Source of the DNA: Pampus argenteus | Lineage: Eukaryota; Chordata; Actinopteri; Scombriformes; Stromateidae | Direction: 5' to 3' | DNA: 64,000 nt | NCBI GenBank assembly: GCA_036937835.1 | Contig: CM072862.1 | Span: 21,717,001 to 21,781,000 of the forward strand | Shown: piece by piece, positions 1-11,400 of the stretch | How the letters are laid out: each line of letters opens with the position of its first letter | Numbering within the stretch: the stretch's first letter is position 1 | Notes under the pieces: model-generated | What the model saw: the letters and a program-made list of their open reading frames with translations, nothing else | What the model was told of the DNA's origin: nothing | Databases searched by the model: none | Translations under genes and position numbers: made by a program

Positions 1-101
1 TGTGTATGCGTGTGTGTGTGTGTGAGACAGAGTGCACATGCTATCCTGTTTGTGTCTCGGTTTGTCCAAGAACATGAACATATGTGTGCATATATACATA
101 C

Positions 102-626
102 GGGGTCTCCTCCCGAGGCAAATGAAATGGCCTGCATGGGGTGGTGGGCAATCTTCTGTGAAAGACAAGAGAGAAAACAATAGAGGAAGTTTTACACTAA
201 ATGCCTCAATAATTCAGATGTGTGACACGTCAACAGTTAGAATTTAGTTAAAGGATGAGGCTGCTGATTTTCTATATCTTTTATATTGTTGACAAATCTT
301 GAATGAACTTAGTATTGTGTGTGTTGCATTCATGAACAATGCTGTAAGTAGGATGAGTTCACTGTTGGTATGACTCTGCACATGAGAAAAATATATATAT
401 AAAATGGTCAGCTTTATCCTTTTAGCGTGTTGAAGCTGTCACCTGTAAGGAAGAGGCAGCAATCAGAGTCATACTGTCTGTGGAGACAGTGAGGATGATC
501 CTGCTCCCAGAAAACTGCAGGTTGATTTGACCCAGAACAGCAGACAGTCCCTTGAATGCAGGCTGACGACGACAAAAAAAATCACAGTGATTTCAGTTAG
601 GTCTGTGTTTGATTGCATTTGCGTGT

Positions 627-661
<35 letters not shown>

Positions 662-3581
662 CGCGCGTGTGTGTGTGTGTGTGTGTGTGTTACCCTTTTA
701 GTTTTCACTGCTGTCTTGGTGGATGTTCTCTCGCACAGTCTGCTGATTGCCTCTCTGCATAACATGCAGGCACACACATATATAGACAAACACACACACA
801 CAGGAATTATAAACATACACCAAAAATAGAGATACTACTACATTTCAAAAAAAGAGCACAAACATTATATTTGGACAAGTATGTTTGGGTTGTTTTATGA
901 CCAAATAAAACCAAAAAACAAACATTACATACATCACAAACCCTATAGCCCTATATGCAGAGGTGGTACTCATCTAAACAATGAACTCTTACTTAGTTAA
1001 CAGTTAACATTCAAAACATGTGATTTAACTACCCTGCAATCTATAAAGTGGTTAAAAACAGCTCCACCTCGCCCAGCTGCAACAATAAAATGATGTTTAC
1101 ACACACAGGCATCCATAATAAAGATTTAATATTATAATTATATAATAATATAACACTGACAGGAGCCATTCTGCTGCATAATAAGTTTACAGCTGTAAGT
1201 ATATTTTGATGATGGCCCTATTTTTTTACTTTTAAGTTTGAATGCATGACTTTTACTTGTTATTATGGTGTCGCTACTTTTACCAAAGTAAATTACTTCT
1301 TCCATCACTCACAGCTTTAAACTTAATTACTCTAAGACTACATTTGCCATTTGAAATTATTGTTTAAAAAAATACAGACATCAGACCAAAAAATTCAAAA
1401 AAAAAAAGTAGCCTAAAAAGGATTAAAACAAAACATTGTTAATCTAAACAATCCTGATATATAATCTCATATTGAGGCTGTGATTCTACAGAGCTTTGCA
1501 GACTCTCTCTGACACTTGGGTCAGAGAGGTCAAAACACACCCCTCCGAATCACCCGCGCACACAAAAGTAGCATTTAGCTGTAAAGGAAGCAAGATTTAT
1601 TTCAAGGAAGCACTTTTCTTTTTCTTGAAAACAACTTGTATGTAATGGATTGAGGACTCTCTCCCTCTCTCTTAATAAGACTATGAGATATCATTCGGAG
1701 GAAATTCATCTAATTGGATTTTCTGACCCATCATTCAGCAGGGCTGTGGTGAACACACATGTGTGTTGTTTCATCCTGCGCTTGGATGTCAATATAAAAT
1801 AATCAGGAGAAAGCCCCGCTTTATGAAAAGTTATACATTTAATTTGATTTCCCGCTCTGAAACACTTTTTAAATAGGCCACACATGTCTTGCTGAATTCA
1901 GTCAAAGTGTTTTCCTCGTTTTCTTTTTCTTCTTTTTCTTTTTCCCATGCATGTGCAAAAATCAGCTCCACTTGTGCATCGATTTATTTTGAGTCCATCT
2001 CTTTAAATGTTCATTCTATGCATATGCATGTGTCTCTGTGTGTGATGGTAGTGCACAGACATCCTACCGTGTAACTTGCATTCTCGTATCAAAGTCGAGG
2101 GTTCTCATGGACTGGGTCACCTCCACACTACCCATGTACTAAGAAAACACAAGAGAATACCAGTTACACACTGACTCAACTTAAGTGCCTTCCAAAGCAC
2201 AAAAAAATAATAGTTGAGGTATTCATAACTTGCATAGGTATGCAACCAGCAGTGAGATAGTTACATGTTGAATTTGGACCACGTGTTACTGGTAAATAGG
2301 ATGAAACATTTTTTTGGTATTCTTTGAAAGGCCCTAAATTGGTCTCAGGCTAAGTTAAACAAGAAAGTTTTTTTAATCGATATTAATGTACATGCCCATA
2401 TACCCATATGGTGTTCCACAAGGTTCAGTACTTGGTCCTGTCCTTTTTCTCTTGTTTTACCTGCTTCCAATCAGACAAATTATACATTGTAGTGTGAAAT
2501 ACAGCTTTCACAAAAAAGTTGAACATTGTGCAGACCAAGGCTTTTGACCTCCACAACGCATGACCAGAGAGCATCAACAGAAGGTAGAAGTTATGATGGC
2601 AACAATTTTGCAGTAGATGAAAAACTGGTGGAAAAGTTAAGTCCCCACAGTTCTTTAACTACTGAAGCAAAAAATCTTGAACATGACAGAGGTACAGAGA
2701 GGACAGAGATACAAGGTTAGAAAATTAATAGTGATTATTGACCTTATGTTGTGGTTTGTAGCATTTTTGCAACAATTTTTGCAATTGGTCTGAAACAGCG
2801 GTTATGCAGATGACATGCAACTGTATGTATCTGTAGGACCTGATGTCACTATCTGATGTTTCTCTGTTTCCCAGAGAAAAAGACTTAGTTTTGTCTTGAT
2901 TATTGCAGCAGTCTTATTGGACTACCCCAAAAAAATCATTAAGAAAGACTTGTGGCTTGTACAAAATGCAGCTGGCAGAGAACACATTACAACTACATTT
3001 GCTCCTTGTTACTTTCATTGATTTTTTAATATTTTATTACTAGTTTAGAAGGCTTTTACTGGCTTTAGCTCTTTCATGCACAGTTGATGTTCTCTCTACA
3101 CACTGAAAGTTTGGTTTCAGGTATTGAGCACTGGAGTACAGTATGTGTTTATGGACCAAACTGTGGAATAGCAACTTCTACATATGTCTTAACACATATT
3201 TGATGAGTTGTAAAGATGAGGTGAAGAAGACAGAGGAGCAATCAGACACTGTCTCATTTAGGCCATGTGCTCGGATACACTTTAGGCACTCCCACTTCTA
3301 TTGGCCATAAGCTTCAGCAGAACAGACCCTATAGGCTGCAGGCAGGATGAGTAAATCCACTGATGAAGACCAGACTTAAATCAATACGTGTGTGTGTGTG
3401 TGTATGTGTGAGTGAGTGGGGTGAATGGACGACAGTGTAATGTATGTGTGTGCTTGTTTATGAAGGACAATCAGACACTCCGTTCTCATTTCCATCAGCG
3501 GTCAGCTCACAAGCCCTGCTCCTAATCACCCATGCGGACACACCTCCGGTTCTAGGACAGCATGGGCTCTTCTGATACCGG

Positions 3582-3623
<42 letters not shown>

Positions 3624-4626
3624 GCAGAGCAGATCTAGAGTGTAGCAGAGAGCCAGGATGAGTCACTACTGCCTACACAGGAAGCTCTATCTGCGAGGGA
3701 GGGGGTGAATATACGAAAGTGAGTGTGATGGTGTGGATAGAGCACAGGGAGACAGAGAATGTGCGTCCTGTATTCACAAGTACGTGTTTGCATTGGCACT
3801 GATAGGAATTATACTGCATATCTCAACTTGCAAATGAGACTTTAGAAAAGGAGGTTAGCTGCACTTTCTTGCTTTTGTTATACAGTGTAAAGTGAAGAAG
3901 CAATTTTTAGTCAGATATTTAAAGTAAAAAAACATGAATATAACATGAATATTAGTCAAGGGAGAAAACTCACACTCACTCAGATGCTACACAACCAGTC
4001 AGATTTCTGTTTGTGTGCAGAAATAGAATCTATTCATGCACTGCAATGTGCGGTGACAGGTACCTTAATGTGATGGTGAACTGCTCTGTTCGCTGTCCCC
4101 ACCACCGTCCAGTCCTCTTCTGCAGACAAAGTCTTCAAACAGCACAGACAACCTTTGTGTTGGGAGCTGGGAGGACAACCTGGGGTCCAGGGGAGACTGG
4201 CCATTCGATGCAGGGTGATGGGTCTTTTTGTCAGATGCAGAGTCGAGACAGTTAGGTTTTGGACAGTGGATATGGGTGCATTAAGGGAAGATTGGCTACA
4301 AAATCTCTGATTATGTCCTGAGCCCCACTCTGTTCTGGACAAGGGTCTGTCAGCGTGTCCATCAATGGTTCTGTCTCTGGGTGTGTTTGTCTGTCCCCTC
4401 TGGCTCCGCAGAGAAATAGGACTTTGTAATCGGATGTTGGCCACGCGAGGGATGAAATCCCTCAGGGTGGAAGGCCCGTGTTGTGCAGGCGTCCCGGGAT
4501 CCAGCTGAGCGAAATCAGAGTCCAAGCAAAGGTCCCTCTTCAGGGGCAGCATTTTTTGGGGCCGGTCCTCCAGAGATGTCAGCGAATCATTGCGGAGACG
4601 ACTGTATTTGGTGCGCTTCAGCATGT
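102..4626 (-). CDS. shc4: SHC-transforming protein 4-like adaptor, 5' part (five coding exons; gene continues past window start)
   Basis: Shc proteins are cytoplasmic adaptors that bind phosphotyrosine on activated receptors through a PTB domain and pass the signal to Grb2/Ras. Exons read by hand: 4626-4064 (ATG 4624-4622, preceded by a cttcttcag acceptor and an in-frame TAA), 2138-2068, 754-694, 562-443 and 155-102. Phases agree at every joint; together they give 289 codons. Exon 1 starts MLKRTKYSRLRNDS, which resembles the internal CH2 start of human SHC4, and carries DFIPRVANIRL. The later exons are PTB: YMGSVEVTQSMRTLDF, REAISRLCE, LSAVLGQINLQFSG and HHPMQAISFASGGDP. The first PTB strand, encoded by the end of exon 1, is poorly conserved. 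The rest of the PTB, CH1 and SH2 lie outside the window. It is next to secisbp2l on the same strand, as in mammals, which favours SHC4 over SHC1-3. Confidence 0.93.
245..345. repeat. Diverged copy of a dispersed repeat also present at 23160-23410
   Basis: The stretch with ggctgctgattttctatatc followed by ttgttgacaaatc resembles the longer copy inside cops2 intron 12 (ggctggcaattttctatatt, attgtcaacaaatc). I recognise the pattern as a common teleost interspersed repeat but cannot name the family. It lies in the shc4 intron between the exons at 155-102 and 562-443. Confidence 0.5.
629..690. repeat. (GT)n / (CA)n microsatellite in a very short shc4 intron
   Basis: About 60 bp of GT dinucleotides, interrupted once by tcgcgcg at 661-667. 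On the gene strand it is a CA repeat that starts directly after the 5' splice site of the exon at 754-694 and fills about half of the 131-nt intron before the next exon at 562. Confidence 0.95.
955..1315. mobile_element. Non-autonomous dispersed element, near full length
   Basis: It begins near gaggtggtactcatctaaac and ends ttacttcttccatcactca. Its interior has acagctccacctcgcccagc, gacaggagccattctgctgc and gaatgcatgacttttacttg. These are the marks of a very common teleost repeat whose outer ends are an imperfect inverted pair (gtggtggaagaagta / tacttcttccaccac). A second, truncated copy lies at 30757-30850. It has no coding capacity; class (MITE-like) is inferred from the inverted ends. Confidence 0.6.
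2390..3190 (+). pseudogene. Degenerate L2-type LINE reverse transcriptase fragment
   Basis: Two reverse transcriptase hallmarks read on the plus strand. 2407-2460 encodes YGVPQGSVLGPVLFLLF, and 2803-2826 encodes YADDMQLY, the catalytic motif. Further on, about 2898-2990, fragments read LDYCSSLIGLPQK and LVQNAA, which resemble the C-terminal part of L2-clade LINEs. In intact elements the first two motifs are separated by under 100 nt. Here they are about 400 nt apart, so about 300 nt of foreign sequence (roughly 2490-2790) appears to be inserted. Frames are broken and there is no full ORF. It lies antisense in the first coding intron of shc4. Confidence 0.75.
3584..3622. repeat. (CA)n microsatellite
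   Basis: Uninterrupted CA dinucleotide run of about 39 bp in the first coding intron of shc4. Confidence 0.97.
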
Positions 4627-5446
4627 CTGAAGAAGGGTGTTACAATAACACAATGCTACACAGTAATTCTCATGTACTGACTCTATGTTTGTAGTGACTA
4701 TAAAAGTGATGAGCTACCTGGTAAGAGTCCTGTCTGTGATTTGAACCTGGGTAAGGTCTGTTCTCTCATAATCAGGAAGCTGGATAATGAACAGCACTGG
4801 GACAAATTAAAAAAAAAAAAAAAAAAAAAACTTCCAGGAATTAGACAAAGAATAGCTGTTATAACACACAGAGGTTATGCTTGATGTAGTTAATTTCAGG
4901 AGACAGCAGAAAAAAAAGAGAACCATGAAATGTATTAAATTGATAAATTTGGTCAAATTGCTGATCAGCTGACCTTTGGGAAATGATCTTAGCGTCTGGC
5001 AGTCTGTCTTCAGCAAATGATTAGATGGTATGCCTGTACATTACAGTAGATTCAACTCACCAGCGTGGGACAGGGGATGTCCTGTGCAGTCTAAAGACCA
5101 GTCAAGCTGAGAAGCGTCCCATCACACTGACCCATACACTTTCTTGCCAGGCTTCCAGCTCTTCTTCACCTCCGCTTCACACCACATCAACTTTCCTCCA
5201 CTCTGTCCGTCTTTCTGAGGCGCAGCAGAATTGTGCAGCTTTCATGAATGAACTTTCTCTTTTTTTTATGAATGAGAGGCTCTTGCTAACTTCCTCTCTC
5301 TCTCTCTCTCACTCTATGACGGTGCATGCAGATGAATGTGTGAATGGAGCAGAGGAGAGATTGACAGACAGACCCTAAGGCTCTCTCCCCCTCCCTCACC
5401 TATAAACTACCATCCAATCACACGCGGGTAGGGTGACTCATGCTGT

Positions 5447-5453
5447 ACACACA

Positions 5454-5496
<43 letters not shown>

Positions 5497-5500
5497 ACAC
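5447..5500. repeat. (CA)n microsatellite
   Basis: CA dinucleotide tract with small interruptions (cgcg near 5454, at near 5491), about 54 bp. Confidence 0.95.
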
Positions 5501-5909
5501 TGAAGCAGAGGCAATACAGTACAGGAGTGCTCTATTCCTCTCTTCTAACATCAGTTGCACTTCAGAGTTGCTGTTAAAGTGTGTTACATTATTAGTTTGT
5601 CTTTTCCTGTTTCCCCATGTTGAAATGCGGGTTCAACGTCTGTACTAAGTGCATAAACAGCTCAGATTGACTTGACTGAGACAATAAAAGACATACCTTA
5701 GCATAACTGAGGCATTTGATATTCAAATGACCTGCAGTAACACACAAGAAGAAGGGAAGTGAATGGAAAAAAACATTTGCATTTCTGTCTGATTCCAATC
5801 AAAACACTATACCAGGTGCTGACTGAAGAGTGTTTTGCATACTGTACTTATTCCTGATTAACATTATCTTTTAAAAATGATAAGCAGGCACAGAGTATAA
5901 CAATACTGT

Positions 5910-5911
<2 letters not shown>

Positions 5912-5949
<38 letters not shown>
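5912..5949. repeat. (AT)n microsatellite
   Basis: Perfect AT dinucleotide run of about 38 bp, followed by a short CA run. Confidence 0.96.
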
Positions 5950-5953
<4 letters not shown>

Positions 5954-6099
5954 CACACACTTAAAATGCATACTGCCTGTAAAAAGATAATATAAATATT
6001 TGACAGTTTCAAATGCATTAAATACAGGAGAGCTTTGTCCCTCCCTAGTGGCTATTTTGTAAAAGTGCAACATAGAGCTGCAAATAATGACTTACTTTA

Positions 6100-6332
6100 A
6101 AAAAAATAAAATAAAAATGTCTCAATTAATAAATTCATAATTCTGTCTGAAAATAATTACAATTTCTCAGACATGAGTTATTCAAATTACTCATTCTATC
6201 TAATCAAGAGTCCATAACTACAAGATATTCAATCTATTATCAAAGCCTCAATACTCCTGATTAATCAATTATCAAAACAGCAGATTCATTTTCTGTCGAT
6301 CAATTAATCGACTACTTGTTTCAGCTCTACTG
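6100..6332. mobile_element. Dispersed repeat with ATTAATCGACT...GTTTCAGCTCTA end (family copy 1)
   Basis: The right end reads ttctgtcgatcaattaatcg followed by actacttgtttcagctctac, and the interior has agatattcaatctattatca. This matches a common teleost non-autonomous repeat whose end is rich in ATCGATTAATCG and finishes TTGCAGCCCTA. Related copies are at 10185-10350 and 25260-25605. The left boundary is uncertain. Confidence 0.55.
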
Positions 6333-7190
6333 CGATCTAATTGTGCACATGTTTAAACAGAGGAGACATCAGTCAAATGATTTACTTAAACAACATTTTA
6401 ATGATGTTAATCATCAGTCCATATAGAGTGATAACAGGGTTATGAGAAACAGCCTCTAACAATGTTGCTAGTGATGTACAGTTTGAAGGAGACAGTCTTA
6501 AATATCCATACAAAGACAAGAAACACGCTGAAAAAGTACTTCATTGAACCGTTTGTTTTTTTTTTGCTTTTGTTTTTGCTTTTTGTTCACATTAGTTACA
6601 AGACCTTTACCAGTACTGTATTTACATAGTGCAAAAAAAAAAAACACACTTGTTGTCAATGAACATACTTCAAAACACTTTGATGTAAGAGATAGCAACA
6701 CAAAGCCTACACACAGCGTACCCTTTTATCAAAACCAGAAATATTTTCATAATTCAGAGTATGATATTCAGTACACCGTCTTCTCCCATCACAGGGCTTC
6801 ACATTGCATACAGCCCGACATACTGCATTAACACACTGCATCACCGTTGACTGGCTGTAATCTCACCATGATTCACTATCAAATACCATTATCAAATTGG
6901 ATTCCAACTGATAAAATGTTAAAAACTATCAAATGGCTTTAAGAACAAGGTGATTGTATTTTTTTTTTATTTTTAATACAATGCAAAATCTCTTTTGTAC
7001 ACTTTGTATTTACAAGAAGCTATCATTAGTATGCGTTTGTGATGTGACTTGTGAGTGGTGACTGTCTGCAATGAGGGAGCTCTGCTGGGGTGGACTGACT
7101 TCAGACTGGCAGTTGTAGCTGGGTGTTTAACATATGGAAGAGCACTACAATGATTCATTTTAGTTCATATTTCTTTTTGTCAATTTGGGC

Positions 7191-8465
7191 ATTTATTAAA
7201 CATCTATTTAATTGATTACTTTGATTTTAAGTGACGAGTTTAAAGACAGAAGAGACTGACTGAAAGCAGTTTCTGGATTCTTCTGTAATGTTGTAAACTA
7301 CAAAGAAAGGACTCTGTGCTCTCCAATTCAGTGACTTCACTATTAAGGTCTGCTTTTAATAGTGTTGATGATAAATAGGTTTCTATAAATAGTATTAGGC
7401 AATTACCCAGCCTTGTAAGAGACAACTTGAGAGCCCCCCCCCAGCCCCATTTAGTAGACAGACCATAACAAACATCACCAAAGAACAAAACAGGCGCACA
7501 TTTTAAGAAACACACAGCATCTGGGAACTTAATACAATTCCAGTCAGAGGAAAACAACCCCAAATAGTTTCACACAAGGCAAGATCAATATAACAAACCA
7601 TTACATTGCAGAACCACGTAAGACAGGTTATATACACAAAAATTGTTTTGCTTCTTAGAAGTTAGGTCATTTTAATTATCTAAATACAGAATGGGACCCT
7701 CTGAAGAATGATGGATGGGAGTGGTTTTGGTAAGAAAGAAGGAACCCCTGACACTGTAATGTTCTCTAAGTAAAACTAAACGTCAACCAAGCAATAATTA
7801 AGAAACGTCTGCCTCTGGCTTCCCTTGGTGAGGTTAAAGAAAGCACACACACACACACGCACGCACACACACAAACACATTATGTACAAAGATAAAGCTA
7901 ATGAACACGGCAAAATAAATGCAAACTGTGTGCTTGTAAAACAACACAAGCACACAAATACTTGCAGAGCGGTAAACCGTCTGAGCTCTATGTGACGTAA
8001 GATGGGAGATAAAAGGTTCCAACCATCTAACTCTGTGAGCAACAGACCACAGCTCTCCATTTTTTAACTCTCTCAACACTCGCTCCCAGAAACTTTCCTG
8101 ACTCTAAAGAGAGTTCAGCCTCAGAGAAGGAAAATTAAAAACTTTCCTCTGAATTCAAGTGTAGCAGGTTATGGGCTGAAGAGGTGAGGGCATCCTTTTA
8201 AATTAAAGAGGGGTTGGTTACGGTGTGTGTTACTACTCTACAGACTGTGTTGGCAAGTTGGTCAGTTTCTCTGTAATGCGTTATTGGTCTGTATGTGAGT
8301 GTTGGTCAGTCGGTTGGATACCTGAGATTATGTCTGGTGTCAGGGGTTAGAGACAAAAGGAGAAAGGCTGCTGGTTCCTATGAAGAGAGATGTGTGTGAG
8401 AAAAAACAGAGGACAGAGGGAATGACTGAAAACAGAGGGAGCAAGAGGGCGGTCATCAAAGGTCA
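7191..8465 (-). other. Probable secisbp2l 3' untranslated region
   Basis: Non-coding sequence downstream of the TGA stop at 8468-8466. The best poly(A) signal on the gene strand is AATAAA at 7196-7191 (tttatt on plus); others occur further left, so the end is a guess. Contains a CA microsatellite at about 7842-7878. ORFs seen in it are repeat-driven and not credible. Confidence 0.5.
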
Positions 8466-11400
8466 TCAACCAGTGACCTTTTTGGCCTCCACCGGCTCTT
8501 TGCTCTCCACCCTCGTCTCTGTGATGTCCGCTGCATCGAGACCCTCCTCTTCCTCACTCTGCCCTCTCTCTTCTTCTTCTTCGTCGTCATCTTCCTCCTC
8601 ATCCTCTTCCTCCTCCTCTTCTGTACTGTCCTGACTCTTTCCCAGCTGCAGGTTCTCCAGGGTCTTTGACACCCAAGATTCGATGCGACTGCTGAGGGTG
8701 GGCACCTCCACAGATATAGGTTCAGGAGTGTAGTCTTCCTCCTCCTCTTCCTCCTCCTCTGCTTCTTCCAACATCCCGGGCACTAGGGTGGAGGTCGTGG
8801 AGGTGATCGAGGAGTTCAGAGGGCCCCTGCAGCTTCCATCCAGTGAACCCGTCTCTGTGCTCTGCTGAGAGGCCAGCTCCAGCCGGTCGTCTACACGGAT
8901 CTCATCTTTCTCTCCGTTAGCCTGTGTCAGAAGCCCCATCCTGGACTGGGGAGCAGTGGAGCTCGGTGGGGCGACGCTGATGGTGGCTGCCGGGGCCTCA
9001 CTGTCTTTCTGCGAGGCTGTGGGAGGTGCAGGACGGCTCGGTTCAGCCTCTACAGGCTCCAGGGCATCTGAAGTCTCCACCATATTCCTCCAGTTGGTCT
9101 CTGAAGGAATTAATAGATTTCTTATCTCAGCAACATTACAGATACCCCAGAAAAAAAAAAAAGATATGACCAAGATAAAAAACAGAAACGAGGAAACTTA
9201 CCGTACTCCTTTTCATTGACCTCTGAGATAGGCTCAGAGAAGACGGAGCAAAAGGAGATGGCAGAAGCAGCAGAGTGGTTTCGGGAGTGTCCCATGTGGT
9301 GTGGGACTTTCTTGTCGTTTTTCAGAGCCTCCTCAGCCTGCTCTTGCTCCAGAGCTGACACCATGTCCTTGTAGGCCTTCCTAGCCTCTTCTGTCAGAGA
9401 CACTAGCCGGTTGAACAGACCCTGAAGGAGACAGAGGGATTTAACCAAGTTAGTGAGACATACTACCGACATACTGTCTATACTTTATTTAATCATTCAT
9501 TCACCTTCAGCTATAGCTATAGTCATTTGTAACAATCAAGATAGGACTGTCTTACCTCAGCACCAGAGAAGTTGAAGATGCCAACCACGCTAACAGGCAC
9601 TAGTTTGTTGACACAGCGTCCCAGAGCTTTTCTTCCCAAAGCAAAAACAAATGGGATCTCCTGCTCCCTCGCCATGGCGATTACATTGTATAAAGCCTCG
9701 TCCAAACCACCTGCAACACAGTAAGGAATTAAAATTAGTGACTCAAATGTATAAAATAATAAAAAAAAGAGAATGGAAACAACATCTAATGAGTTTGAAA
9801 AGCCACAGTTTTTCTGCTTGCCATCTACAGTAAAGCTAAAAAATAAATAAATAAATAAATAAATCTTTACCTTTGGCCTGGATCTTCTCACAGTTGGGAG
9901 AGATGATAACACACTTTATCTTATGCAACTTCATGTGCTTAGTGACCTCTCGGAGACCCATGACTAGGCGGCGTTTGGACTTGGCTTTGGTGGGATCCTT
10001 CTGGTAAACACGCTCCTGGAAGCGAACCAGCTCCTGTAACAACAGAGTGACGCTCTCGTCGATCTCCTTGCTCAGCACTTGGTTACAGTACCTGCAGGAG
10101 GAAGAAGAAGAGAAAGAAAAAACAAAACATAATGGAGGTTACAGATGTTTAGAAACACATCTTTTTTTATCTTAACTAGCATTAATAATCCTTTAAAATG
10201 CTTGCTAGATGTAGCTTCCAAATTCAAGCTTATCTTGTGATGATCTGTTTACTTTATTTTGTCTTGTGTGATCATTAACTGAATATCTTTAGGGTTTTGA
10301 ATTTTTAGTCTGACTAAGAAATTGTCAGGTGAAGCCTTGAAAAGGCTTTAGTTTTTATTGTTATTTTTAAAACGATTCACCCACTTAAATAAGGATGAGC
10401 CTGAAAAAAACAAAACAGACCCATCAGAGAACCTGCGTCCTCCCAGCAGCTTAGGGGTTAATGTGGTCTGAGGGACAAGTGTCCTGGTCAGAGCTGAGAG
10501 GAGGAGCTCGGCTACAGAGGCCTTTTGGAGGCTTTAAATGAAAAATCTGTTAGAGAAGGGTGGGCTGAGACAATAGGCCTACAGCAGAGGACACAGAGGG
10601 ACAAAGCTGTGTTTGTGGCCACTGGCATATATTTTTGCAGAGAAGGGACAATGTGCCAAGCATCTGTGCCATACTCTACAATTCTTTATTGTACAGTTCC
10701 GCCCTTAAAAACACCCTTTAACTTTCCGAGTACTTCTCTCACAGCTGAGGCTCTGTGATTTATGGGTGGAACAAATATTTGCTTTGCTAATCATTTTTTT
10801 GCTACCACATAGTGCATTTCTGAGACATACAAATTCCAGGGATTCCTACAAAAGGTCTGCCCTGGTCAAGTAGTGAGCACTTACTCTCTGAAACGTCGGC
10901 TGTGGATTTTTGTGATGGCATTTGAAGCCATGGGACTTCCAATACCGGAGCTGGCGGGAGAACCCTGAGATACTGGAGTGATGCTATATGGAGAGTTCTG
11001 ACTGGCTGGGGAGAGGGATGCGTCACTGGGCATACTCAGGCCGTTCTCTGTAGTACAAACAGCAGACCAGAGATAACAATTAGAAAGTGGATCATAGATT
11101 AAAATATGGGGACATCTGATATGTTTTCACCTCTCAATAATGAATTGCACTCACCTTCTTGGGAGGCAGGCTCTCGAGCAAGATCATCAGTAAAATTTAG
11201 AGACTCATCCCCATGTTCGGCATGTTCGCCATGCTCCCCATGCTCCTCTTGGCCTGAAGACTCTTGTTCTACACTTGTCTTCCCTTTCTTCCCTTCACGT
11301 TCCTTCAAGATAATCTATAGGAACACGGAACAAAAATGTAGAAGAACAAAAGGCACTTAAAAGGTGCTGTAGTTTACAACTATGGTTAAACAATCTTCAT

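Larger units (their letters stand above)
4627..7190. other. Region between shc4 and secisbp2l; no coding gene seen
   Basis: This holds the presumed 5' non-coding exon(s) and promoter of shc4 (upstream is to the right, about 4.7-5.4 kb) and, towards the right, sequence beyond the secisbp2l 3' end. I could not place the shc4 transcription start. The acceptor just before the ATG (4627-4629) implies at least one upstream non-coding exon. Simple repeats include a poly(A) run at 4809-4830. The short ORFs here are low complexity and do not resemble proteins. Confidence 0.6.

Noticed and set aside
469..816. 115-aa minus-strand ORF with a His-Thr repeat
   Set aside because: It reads through two real shc4 exons in the wrong combination, and the HTHT part is the CA microsatellite intron. 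Only the spliced exons are called.
8380..8634. Serine-rich plus-strand ORF
   Set aside because: Shadow of the Glu/Asp-rich tail of secisbp2l on the other strand.
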